In this document: one piece after another, positions 22,257 through 32,500 of the stretch
Numbering within the stretch: position 1 is the stretch's first letter
Layout of the letters: every line of letters starts with the position of its first letter
Source of the DNA: Entoloma clypeatum
Taxonomy: Eukaryota > Basidiomycota > Agaricomycetes > Agaricales > Entolomataceae
DNA length: 64,000 nucleotides
Reading direction: 5' to 3'
Assembly: GCA_963565915.1 (NCBI GenBank)
Contig: OY751492.1
Span: 124,001-188,000 of the forward strand
Program-made: the position numbers and the translations under genes
The notes under the pieces: generated by a model
Databases searched by the model: none
What the model saw: only the letters and a program-made list of their open reading frames with translations
What the model was told of the DNA's origin: nothing

Positions 22257-25200
22257 GACGAGGACCAAAGGCCATTCGACCCGAGGTCGATAGCGGATGT
22301 GAACGCACATGTATCCATCCCAGAATAGTACGTGAACAGAACCTTCCCACACGTGGAATAAAGCCCATATCAATCCTAAATGCGGATGGATCACCGAACC
22401 GACAACAGAAAGCAGAAAAACTTGCCGAAGTCAAGCTGGACTTAGGAACACACCAGGAAACCATGGAGGCAATGGTATTGGACATTGGGAGAACGGATAT
22501 GCTTTTGGGACATGACTGGTTGGTGCACCACAACCCTACAATCAATTGGACGACCGGCGCCGTAACATTCAACCGATGCCCATCAACGTGTCAAACCAAA
22601 CACTCGGATTTCAGGGTTAACCTTAATGGTCGCAAACATCGGGTTCGCATGGTGGAAGTACGAGACAAGGACGCACCCAAGAAATCAGATCAGAAATGGA
22701 AGCCCGGAGATCCCATATTGGAAGCAGTTACTCCCACACCACCTCCCACAACCAAACGACCCTCATATGTTGAACGTTTTGCCCATCTTTTTGAAAAAGA
22801 AAACTTTGACAAGATCCCAAAGGAAAGGGAATGGGACCACGGCATCGAACTTACACCGGACGCACCAAAGGAGCTAGGGGGAAACACGTACCCTATGACC
22901 CAAAAGGAGCAAGAAGAACTGGACGAATTCATCAATGAAGGCCTGGCAACCGGAAAGATCCGACCGTCCAAATCCCCTTATGCATCACCCTGCTTCTTCA
23001 TTAACAAGAAAGACGGTTCCAAACGATTGGTACAGGACTATCGCACGGTTAACAAATTCACGGTTAAGGACAAATTCCCACTCCCACGCATCAACGACCT
23101 CTTGGATGTATTGAAGGACGCAGTTTACTTCAACAAAATGGACATCATGTGGGGATACAATAATGTGCGGATCAAAAAGGGTGACGAATGGAAAGCCGCC
23201 TTCTTGACCAGCCGAGGATTGTTTGAACCATTGGTCATGTTTTTCGGTCTCTGCAATTCCCCGGGAACGTTCTCTTGGATGATGGCCAGCCTATTCAGGG
23301 ATCAGATCCGTCGGCGCATCTGTGTGATTTACATGGATGACATAGTGGTTATTGGTAAAACCAAGGAAGAACTCGCCCGGAATACCGAAGAGATCTTGCA
23401 GATCCTGTCGGACAATGACTTGTTCCTAAAGGAGAAGAAGTGTCTTTGGGAAGTAACGAAATGCCCCATATTGGGATATGTCGTGGGTGAAGGACGTGTC
23501 GAGATGGAAACTGAAAAGGTGGACACAATCCGGAACTGGCGAGTACCCACATCAAAAAAGGAAGTCCAGAGGTTCCTGGGATTTGCCAACTTTTATCGAC
23601 GCTTCATTGAAGGATACTCAAACATCGCAAAGCCACTCACGACACTTACGGGAAATACAGCATTCACATGGGGACCAGCGGCGCAAGAAGCATTTGAAGG
23701 TCTCATACGGGCAATCACGACAGCACCAGTCTTGGCATTGCCCAAACCGGACGGACAGTTCAGGGTTGAAACCGATGCATCGGGTTATGCAATTGGAGCG
23801 GTACTCTCACAGAAACAAGACGACAAGTGGCATCCTATCGCGTTCTTGTCGCGGACCATGTCCGCGGCCGAACAGAATTACGAGATCTATGACAAGGAAC
23901 TCTTGGCAGTCATGGAAGCACTGAAGGACTGGCGACATTATCTACTTGAAGCCAAGGAACGTTTCGAGATCTTAACCGATCACAAAAACCTGGAGTATTT
24001 CCGGCATCCTCAGGACCTAAACCAACGACAGAGGCGCTGGAAGATGAAGCTACAAGACTATGACTTCGAATTGCGACATGTACCTGGGAAGACAAACGCG
24101 AAAGCAGACATCCTGTCACGTTTACCCTGGTATGAGACGGAACTCGAGCCGCAGGACAGCGACCAAATGCTCAAGGAGGGGCTATTTTTGAAACGATTGG
24201 AATCAGAAGATGTGATACAAATGGAGATGTTCACGGAGGAACAATTCTTTGAAGGGGGTGAAACATCTGATTCCATCAAAATCGGAAACATCACAACCAT
24301 CGAAAACCCATGGATCGTACGCATCAAGGCCTCGAATCGCATGGAAACAGAAGTAGCCCAGGGTCTGAAGAAGAATCCTCACTGGTACCAGCAGGAAAAT
24401 GGCATCACCTACGCAGGAGAACGAGTCTATGTTCCACCAGACCCACAATTGCGCCAAGAACTGATGTTTGAAGCGCACGACGCACCAGTGGCAGGACATC
24501 CAGGACAGTATCGAACACATGAACTTCTCACTCGCACCTACTGGTGGCCCACCATCCTACATGACGTAAAGAAGTATGTGAAAGGTTGTGACACCTGTCA
24601 ACGCAACAAGATCAGCCGCCAAAGGAGACACGCCCCTCTGCACCCTAACGCCGCGCCAAGTCAACCATGGGAAGAGATAGGGATTGACGTCGTGGGACCG
24701 ATACCAGAATCTGATGGGAAGAACGCAATTCTGGTCATCACGGACAGACATTCAAAAATGCTTCATCTCATCCCGACAACCGTGGAACTATCGGCTGAAG
24801 GATTAGCCAAGATCTATCGGGACCAGATATGGAAACTTCATGGAATTCCCAAGAAGATCATCAGCGATAGGGGACCGCAATTCGCCGCGAAGTTTATGGA
24901 GATACTTTGCCGCATGTTAGGGATCAAAAGAAATCTGTCCACTGCGTACCATCCACAGACTGATGGACAGGCCGAACGATCGCATCAGGAAACCGAGGTG
25001 TTCTTACGAAACTTTGTCAACCATCTACAAGATGATTGGGCGGAATGGATCGCAATCGCAGAATTCCAGTACAATGACAAAGAACATCAAGCGACAAAGT
25101 ACACACCATTCTATCTCAACTACGGTCTGCATCCTTGGAAGGGAGAACTTGTGTTGGAAGACACCAATCCGGCAGCAAACGACTTCTTGAAAAAACTCAA

Positions 25201-25732
25201 ACAGGCATGAGAAGAAGCCAACGCAGCACTGAAACAGGCACAGGATCAGATGAAGAAGACAGTTGACACACGACGAAGCCCGTCTCGGGATTACCGCATC
25301 GGAGACAAGGTGTGGCTGGAAGGGACTAACATCAGGACTGATCGTCCCTCAAAGAAACTTGACGCCCTCCGACACGGACCGTTCAAAGTCCTAGAGAAGA
25401 AAGGAGCTAGCGCATACCGTCTTGATCTTCCCAAAACCTGGAAAATGATCCACCCTGTGTTCAACGAAACCCTGTTATCGCCATACGAAACCCCGAAGTA
25501 TGCCATTCAGAAAAAAAAACCAGCCCCTGATCCGATCATCGTCGAAGGACGAGAAGAATACCATGTCTCCACGATCCTGGACTCTCGAAAATTCCGCGGA
25601 AAGATCCAGTACCTCGTCCAATGGGAAGGGTATGGCCCAGAAGAGAACACGTGGGAACCTCGGACTAATGTTCAGAACGCTCAAGACTTGATCCGAGACT
25701 TTCATCGGCAAAATCCATCGCGTCCACAATAA
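22257..25732 (+). CDS. Gypsy B pol: protease, RT, RNase H, integrase, chromodomain
   Basis: Frame -1 relative to gag. The protease site (PEVDSGCERT) is at about 22280; RT has YMDD near 23330; RNase H begins FRVETDASGYAIG near 23762; integrase has the HHCC zinc (AGHPGQYRTHE..., CDTCQRNK) and D-D-E residues in GIDVVGP, ISDRGPQF and GQAERSHQE. TGA at 25208-25210 (KQA-stop-EEAN) interrupts it; after it the frame resumes with the GPY/F module (RIGDKVWLEG..., HGPFKVLEK) and a chromodomain (EYHVSTILDSRKFRGKIQ..., QWEGYGPEENTWEP), which directs insertion to marked chromatin. Another TGA (about 22256) precedes the protease. Apart from these stops all domains look intact. Confidence 0.88.
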
Positions 25733-25847
25733 AAGAACAAACTTTGAGCCATTTTCCACATCGACTTCTGTCACATCGAGTTCCCCGCTCCAACTCTTCT
25801 CGCCCAACACGCCGTTCTTCTTATACCTTTCAAACATCATTTCTGCC

Positions 25848-26216
25848 ATGTCCAACATCACCGCCGCCTCCACCGATGCTTCCGATATCAACCCCACCAT
25901 CACCACCCTCATCGGCGAAGCGCTCTCCATGCGCGACCAGATCCATGCGCTCGAAACCTCCGTTGCCGACATCCTTCACCGGCAGATGCATATCCGCCTT
26001 CATACCCTTTCCGATTTGCCAACCGCCCCCACCGCTGAGGAGAAACTCATCCTCAAAAACTATACCAACACCCTTGCTGTCGAGAACCGACGCCTTCGCC
26101 TCGCCGTTCGAGGTTTAGAGTTTGCCACGGCGGTAAACGATGAACTGATAAAGGATTGGGGTAACCGAGTTGACCCTGCCTGGGCCGATCCAAATGGCAA
26201 CGATGGATGGGAGTAG
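25848..26216 (+). CDS. Extra 122-aa ORF downstream of Gypsy B pol
   Basis: Starts 113 bases after the pol stop and ends 37 bases before the 3' LTR. The protein is helical and looks like a coiled coil (LIGEALSMRDQIHALETSV, LAVENRRLRLAVRGLEFA) with a WADPNGNDGW tail. No membrane segment, so it is not an envelope protein. Gypsy D and E lack it: their chromodomain frame runs nearly to the polypurine tract. I do not recognise the family. It may be an accessory gag-like protein or captured host sequence. Confidence 0.5.
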   Translation: MSNITAASTDASDINPTITTLIGEALSMRDQIHALETSVADILHRQMHIRLHTLSDLPTAPTAEEKLILKNYTNTLAVENRRLRLAVRGLEFATAVNDELIKDWGNRVDPAWADPNGNDGWE

Positions 26217-26253
26217 GTAGTCTGTGAGGACACAGACCTTGAGGAGGGGAACA

Positions 26254-26621
26254 TGTTACGGACTAACGACTACGGACATATATGCTTACTTTTTCACTTT
26301 TACTCATCGGCCCCCGCTTACACATATCGTATTATACTTTATTTCCTTTAGTATACTTCGCTCCCGCACTGACTCGCTTTCCGCAGCTGTCTGACTCATT
26401 CCGCAGTCGTCTTACTCAGACGCACTGCCTTCCGCAGTTATCTTACTCAGATACACTGCCTTGCGCAGCACTGACTTATATGCTATCGCCTATAGTCAGT
26501 ACCTATATAAACCCTTTGTACTATAGCTAGATTCCTTAGATTTAGCAATCACATTGCTCTTCGCCTTTCCATCTTCCTGCATACTCTGCCCGAACCTTGG
26601 AACGGTTTGTTACGCATAACA
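26254..26621 (+). repeat. Gypsy B 3' LTR
   Basis: Identical to 20057-20424 except one base; preceded by the polypurine tract at about 26240-26250. Confidence 0.92.
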
Positions 26622-26626
26622 AAAAC

Positions 26627-27732
26627 ACTGCATGGATGTATTTGTCATGTGATTGAGAAGCTCTCTTGCACCTGCAGTCATGATATGTTCAGCGGGACTT
26701 GATGTCAACCGTGATTTGAGAGGAGGACAATGACAAGGGTCAGTCATCAGAGTAGAAGATTGTTGGGGGGGAATTACGCATCCTGAGCCCATGACAGTGG
26801 TGAAGGAAGATGTCGGCAGATTCATAGTCATTGCCAACAAGGCAACATGAGAGCAGCCAGAGGTGTCACCTGCAGCGGCCTCTTGGGCATGCTGGGCCTT
26901 TTTCCAACTCCGTGACCCTTCCTTTTTGGGTACAAACAGCTGTTTCTTGTTTTGATCACTGGAGTTGTTTGACAGTGTCTCCTTTGCCTTTCCTTTTCCT
27001 TTGTTCTGTTGATGAGGTTTGCCAGAATTCTGGTTTGACCCAGAAGCATCAGCAGGTCCTGGACCATTGCGCCAGCGGGGTTCCTGTCCTTTCCGCTTGA
27101 CAGCGGAGATCTTGTTGGCAGCCAGAAGTTGTGCTTCGGCTTGTATGCACATATACTCCACAGTTACGATCTCTTCAACATCGGTAAGTTTGAAAGTATC
27201 TAACTTCCATTCTTTGGCCAGATGTGAACCAAGATGTTTCCACTTGGGAGGTAGATGGTGCACAGCAAGCATCCCTTGCAATTTAGGAGTGAAGGGGATT
27301 TTGTGCCCATCGAGGCGTGCCAAGAGATCATGGAATTTAGAGAATTCTGGATGGGGGTCACCACCAGGCAGGTGCCAATCGAGAGTCAAGGCAAAGTCCT
27401 TGAACATCTCATTGGGGCCTTTGTTCTCAAAGAGAGTCTTCAGCTGATCCCAAACTTCTTTCAAAGTCTGGAATGATGTAACTCATGCTTTACAGATTCC
27501 ACCCTAAGATGATCACACCATGTGCTTTCAAGTCTCTCTCCTTCCACTTGTGGAGCTCTTTCTTGTCTTCCACTTTAGAAGTGGATGTCAACACGGAGGG
27601 TTGTGGCCAATCCCTGGATACAAGCATCCAGGTCCCTTCAAACTGTAAGAACCCTGTCATCTTATCGCTCCACTCCTTCCAGTTAGAGCTGGTCATCTTG
27701 ACGACAGTGGATTTGTAATCAAAAGAAGACAT
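26627..27732 (-). pseudogene. Copia A gag
   Basis: Starts MSSFDYKSTVVKMTSSNWKEW (about 27732), the usual Copia gag N-terminus, continues through VWDQLKTLFENKG and a His-Leu-Pro region, and ends in a Lys/Gly/Gln-rich RNA-binding stretch (NKGKGKAKE) without a CCHC knuckle. A stop/frame change near 27490 separates the first 80 codons from the rest. The 3' end runs into Gypsy B; the other side of the break continues at 20056 in the pol frame. Confidence 0.75.
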
Positions 27733-28130
27733 GATTTGATGCAAAGGGGGAGAGTGCAAAAGACTGGAAATAGAATGTGTCAGTCACATGTCAAATCGCT
27801 GGATCTTAGATGAAACAGGGACATAGCAACATGTGTTTTTGCTCCACTAGGGTCCATCAGACCCCTATTCCATGTTTAACATTGTACACAGAGTTAACTG
27901 GTAGACACATGTATGGAGGCAGATGGGCATCGCGATCATCGGGGTGTTTTCACCCGGATCTGCTAGCTCATCGCGCTACACAATGATGTGGAATTAAACA
28001 TCCACATAATCATTAATGTTGTATGTACAGATCAAGGTGCACTTGGTCTATTGTGTTCGCAATGTAGCGGCATTGAGTCTACTAAGACTGCCAGCGACGA
28101 GCGCAATGGTGAGTCTCAGGGCTCATAACC

Positions 28131-28352
28131 TGTTGGAACAGCATACAATCTCATCAACACTGGAGGTGATCACAGTGGATGGGTCGTTGCGCAGTCCAGT
28201 AGTACTCTATGCTACGCGCTACAGATCATGTATCTATAATAGAGAGAGAACCTTACTACTAACCTTGAGATGTGTTTGCAAGATGGGGGTTACTTGTTAA
28301 GAGCGTTATATTGCACAGAGAATAAGGACAGTCTTATATACTAGTCTACTTA
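28131..28352 (-). repeat. Copia A 5' LTR, first part
   Basis: TGTTGGAACAGCATAC... matches 16890 onwards. It stops at ACTTA (28348-28352) where Copia C is inserted, and resumes at 35118-35198, ending TTTGTTCAACA. Confidence 0.85.
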
Positions 28353-28701
28353 TGTTGAACATATCGCCAGATATGTCGCACCATGTGCTTGTCACAGGAA
28401 GTGACTATAAGTCACTATTACCATATATGTGAGTTTATGATACAACCACGGACGCATGACTTGTTTATGTATTGTTTGTACAATGGTCCGTGCGCATATT
28501 GGATTAGTATAAATACCCATGTATTTAGTACGATGAATCCTAACTTCTTGAACACCCCAGTTCTCTGAGTTAACTAACCAGCTAGTATAGCTTCTAGATT
28601 GTCTATAGTTACTCTTAACCAGGTCAGTAGAGCTTCCACTATGCCTTCATACCGATACACCCTCAGCGCCCTTTGGGCAGCTTGGGTCGGTTATATCATG
28701 A
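28353..28701 (+). repeat. Copia C 5' LTR
   Basis: TGTTGAACATATCG...TTATATCATGA. Contains a TATA box (TATAAATA, 28508-28515), a splice-donor-like CAG/GTCAGT at 28620-28628, and the first 20 codons of ORF0. Confidence 0.92.
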
Positions 28702-29477
28702 GGTTATGGGCCCCGGCCCTAGCGCCGCACGCTCTCAGTATCCTAGCATTTGCGCTACTATTGGCAGCATCCGCTTTGTATGCTGGCCTGGAGACTGGCT
28801 TCCTCAGCATTGAATACATCGAGCTCGATGGTTCCCTTGACGGTGAACCTCGGAGCATTCGAGGTATTGAATGTACCTTTCAATGGGCCATTCTTGATCG
28901 ATTGCTTGAGAGAATCCCTGTCACAATGATTGTATCACGAGAGCAAGTCCATATGGTGCCAACGGCACAGGGCTCAGTCCCTTCAGGTCTTGATGACGAT
29001 GGACGCATCGTTGCTCGTTGCGGAGTGTGTCGACAACTCGTTGTTGACAGTCAGCATTGCCCAAGGCATTGCATAGACAACACTACCTTTGACTACTTGT
29101 GTACTACGTGTGATGCAGGAGGAGCAAGGACTCGAGCTTTGAACCGCAGACGGCGTAATCGCCGTACTGAGGTACCTGTTGCGGTACCTACCCAAGATGG
29201 AGATCCTACGGATCCTCCGCCCGTGTATGTTGATGATGGGACCATCCCTGAAGCACACGGCGCACCTCCTCTTTCGCCTCCGGCCCGACAAATTCGGTTG
29301 CCGGATAATGACCCCTTAATTGAGGCGGCGAACAGAGCGAATGAAGTCATGCTCCCTATTCAGGGAGGATCTTGCACCTGTGGGCAACACAGCACTCAGG
29401 GTGCACATGACGATTGGGTAGAACTAGTGATGGCATTTCATATGCTACCACTAGACCAAACAGGGGACGAAGAATGA
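28641..29477 (+). CDS. ORF0 of Copia C: membrane-anchored, RING-like zinc protein
   Basis: 278 aa from ATG 28641, about 100 nt after the predicted RNA start, so the first AUG of the full-length RNA. Residues 8-50 hold hydrophobic helices (LSALWAAWVGYI; HALSILAFALLLAASALYAGL). Residues ~130-165 hold a Cys/His cluster, CGVC-x8-HC-x2-HC-x9-CTTC, close to a RING or treble-clef pattern, then an Arg-rich patch (NRRRRNRR) and a Pro-rich acidic tail with CTCGQH. The frame starts inside the LTR and reads through the primer binding site. The Copia F copy (59628-60464) has equal length, 16 replacements and no frame break. I know no Copia protein like this; function is not known. Confidence 0.75.
   Translation: MPSYRYTLSALWAAWVGYIMRLWAPALAPHALSILAFALLLAASALYAGLETGFLSIEYIELDGSLDGEPRSIRGIECTFQWAILDRLLERIPVTMIVSREQVHMVPTAQGSVPSGLDDDGRIVARCGVCRQLVVDSQHCPRHCIDNTTFDYLCTTCDAGGARTRALNRRRRNRRTEVPVAVPTQDGDPTDPPPVYVDDGTIPEAHGAPPLSPPARQIRLPDNDPLIEAANRANEVMLPIQGGSCTCGQHSTQGAHDDWVELVMAFHMLPLDQTGDEE
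28702..28713 (+). promoter_or_regulatory. Copia C primer binding site (half tRNA-iMet)
   Basis: GGTTATGGGCCC directly abuts the 5' LTR. It is complementary to the anticodon arm of eukaryotic initiator tRNA-Met (GGGCCCAUAACC/GGGCUCAUAACC), as in Drosophila copia and Ty5, which prime from a cleaved half-tRNA. It lies within ORF0 codons. Copia A and F have the same site. Confidence 0.7.
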
Positions 29478-29572
29478 TGACCGACAAGGCAGCTCGTCTA
29501 TTTTTTTTTTTTTTCTGATGCGCTTTTTCGGAAAAACACATGCTGATTCTATTTATGTTTCACAGCATCATC

Positions 29573-32500
29573 ATGTCCTCAAACTCCAAACTCGACCTCG
29601 CTTCTTCCGTTCCCAAGCTCACCACCACCAACTTCTCCGTCTATCAGGAGAAGATGAGCGCCTACCTTAAGGCAGCTAAAGTGTGGAGGATCGTCACCGG
29701 CGACAAAAAATTCCCGGCTGACCCCAAAGAGACAGATTTCCAAGACAAGTTAAACACTTGGCATGAGCAGGACGATCAGGCCCAAGGCCTGATTCAGATG
29801 TCCATTTCGGACTCTCTCGTCCACCACATCAAGGGAGCTAAAACCTCCAAGGAGATGTGGGACCTGATCGCCACAAAACTGTCCACGGTTGGCCCGTCCA
29901 CCGTCTTTGCTGATTTCCAGCAACTCCTCCGCACCTCTCTTTCTCCTGCTGATCCTTTATCTGGCATCGATAAGATGCAGACCCTATTTCAACGACTTGA
30001 GCACAACCACATAGACATCCCCAAGTTCGTCCGGATCATGATGATCCTGAATGGACTGCCTCAGGGCTATGATGGTCTAGTACACAGCATCCTTTTTGAT
30101 GTGGTATACTATGTGGCGCCTGGCAGCAATCAGTCCACTGTACTCGAGATCGGGAAAGTAATCGAGCAGGTACGCTCGGAATACTTCCGTAAAAACCCGC
30201 ACGCTCCACAGTCCCAAGGAGGCGCTCACGCGAATAAGATCTCTGCGGTAAAACGCGCTCGTCCCAACCCCCCAAAGTACCAGCCTCGCACTGGACCCTC
30301 TCAGGGATCTTCGGAAGGACCGGCTGCTAACCAGCAGCATTCGCATCAGCACTCCAAGCCCTGGAAAGGCAAGGGATGTGGAACTTCCGCCGGGAAGACC
30401 AAGGGCAAAGGACCCTGGAAAGGTAAAGAGAAGGCGCATTTTGCCTCCTCTGCCATGGATAGCGCCCCTGATGGGCAGCTTCCAATCCAGACCTTACCCA
30501 GCACGGTCATTTACGGAAATGGGTCTATCTTCACTCCGCACCCCTCATCATCCACCGACTGGAGGATTAGGAACAACCAATCGCTTGCGATCGGTAACAT
30601 TCCTGGCCCAGGCCCTTTCACAGACCTGGATGGAGCGCGCACGCTAGCTAACAGCATTGGTGTTCCTCCAACAGCTCAGAATCTAACTCGCCTTGTCGAG
30701 GTCCCTGCACTTCAACGTAATGAAGCTGCAACGTCAAGGCCGCTCTCAGCGCCTCCGACAATGGACCCCCGGAATCACCGCATTCCGGTTTTCGAAGAAA
30801 CGCCGAGTAGAATCAGCTGGGCTGATGAGATGGAGACAGAAGACATAGCCCCCACCATAAGGGGCTATTACGATGAAGGATACGTCAATGACTATATGGA
30901 GTATGAAGTTTCCCGTGGTGATGGAAACAACAACGACATGGGGTATGTTTCACATTCAAAAGCACGTACAATGCAGTTAACAAATACTTCACAGAAGCCT
31001 CTTTGGAGACGAGTGAATGGACGGCGGTCCAATGTATTTTTATCACCTGCTGTACACGCGCTTATAGCGCAAATAAATTCTCATTATGCGAATTGTGCTG
31101 AATGTAAGAAACAGAATCAATCCAATTGGATTCTTGATTCAGGTGCATCATTGCACTTCACTCATGATATCAATGATTTCATAGAGTATACCCCACTAAA
31201 AGATCGTCAATCTGTGCAAATTGCACAGAAAGGTCACACTATTCAGATCCTTGGACAAGGAACGGTGTTGATTAATCACACCATCAAGAAAAACGGGCGA
31301 GAACAAAATAAAATAACTCGTCTATCACCCGTTTATTACATACCAGATTTAGACGTTCGTCTTTTATCTGTAGGCGAGATTCTTAAACAAGGAAATGAAA
31401 TTAGCGGACGATTTGGTTCGATCACGCTAAAGACCAATTCAGGTCTTCCTTTGTTTATGTGTTATCCTCATAAGGCAAATGAATCAATTTATTGGCTAAA
31501 TGCCACGATCATTAAAGAGGAACGAATACACTTGGTTAGTCTTAGTGTCTCACAATCTGTTGATTATGACACCTGGCACAAGCGATTCGGACACCCTTCA
31601 CATGAAGTACTACGACATGCTTCTAAACATGTCAAAGGTTTCAATGGAGTGGACAAACCGTCCACTGAGCGACCCTGCAAAGGATGCGCTCTTGGAAAGA
31701 TGCCTTCAAAATCTTTCCCACCATCTCAGACACGCGCTAAAGCACCTCTTGAGCTAATCCATTCGGATTTAAAGCAATTCAAGAAGGCGACTTATGGCAA
31801 ATATAATTATTATATCAGCTTTGTTGATGACTGCACATCACACGCCTGGATCTCTTTATTGAGACTAAAATCCGATGCACACTCTGCACTTCGTGATTTT
31901 AATGCCATGGTTAAAAACCAATTCAATACGACAATTAAAACTTGGTGTTTTGATGGCGGCGGTGAGTTTGTCCCTTTCCAAGCAGATATGCGTGAGATGG
32001 GAATCCAGGGTGAAGTTACTGTGCCGCACCAGCCACAACAAAACGGTCGTGCGGAACGTTTCAACAGAACTTTAATGGATAAAGCACTTGCTATGTTGCA
32101 TGATGCTTGCCTACCCGAAATATGGATTCAATTTGCGGTAGAACATGCACTTCACTTGTATAACTGAACTCCATTGAAAAGACATGGATGGCTTACTCCG
32201 TATGAGTCCCTTAAAAGGGAAAAGCCTGATGTGTCAAACCTACACGTTTTTGGATGTGGTGCTTACGTCTTTCTTCCAAAAGAAATTCGTACTACCACCG
32301 CTAAATCCGAGCTGATGATCTTCATCGGATTTAAAACTGGAACTAAAGGTTACCGGTTTATGCGGATGCCAAACAACGTAGTCTTCATAGGTGTCACAGC
32401 AATGTTCGATGAACAGCTGTTCTCTAAATGTTCTACAATGAACAAAATACCTTCGATAACACAATACCATGATCCAACATCAGACGATATGGGAAACGAT

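Larger units (their letters stand above)
20057..26621 (+). mobile_element. Gypsy B, young chromodomain Gypsy (Tf1/sushi-like)
   Basis: Complete 6.6-kb element inserted in Copia A. LTRs 20057-20424 and 26254-26621 are 368 bp each and differ at one base (G/A in CCCGCRCTGACT). A perfect 5-bp duplication AAAAC flanks it (20052-20056 and 26622-26626). Order: LTR, gag, protease-RT-RNase H-integrase, GPY/F and chromodomain, a small extra ORF, polypurine tract (GAGGAGGGGAA) and LTR. Despite the fresh LTRs, the coding part has stop codons near 20733, 20843, 22256 and 25208, three of which look like CGA to TGA changes. Priming appears to be by folding back of its own RNA. Confidence 0.92.

Noticed and set aside
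28599..28640. 14 extra codons before the ORF0 ATG
   Set aside because: They would need a TTG start. The ATG at 28641 is shared with Copia F at 59628.
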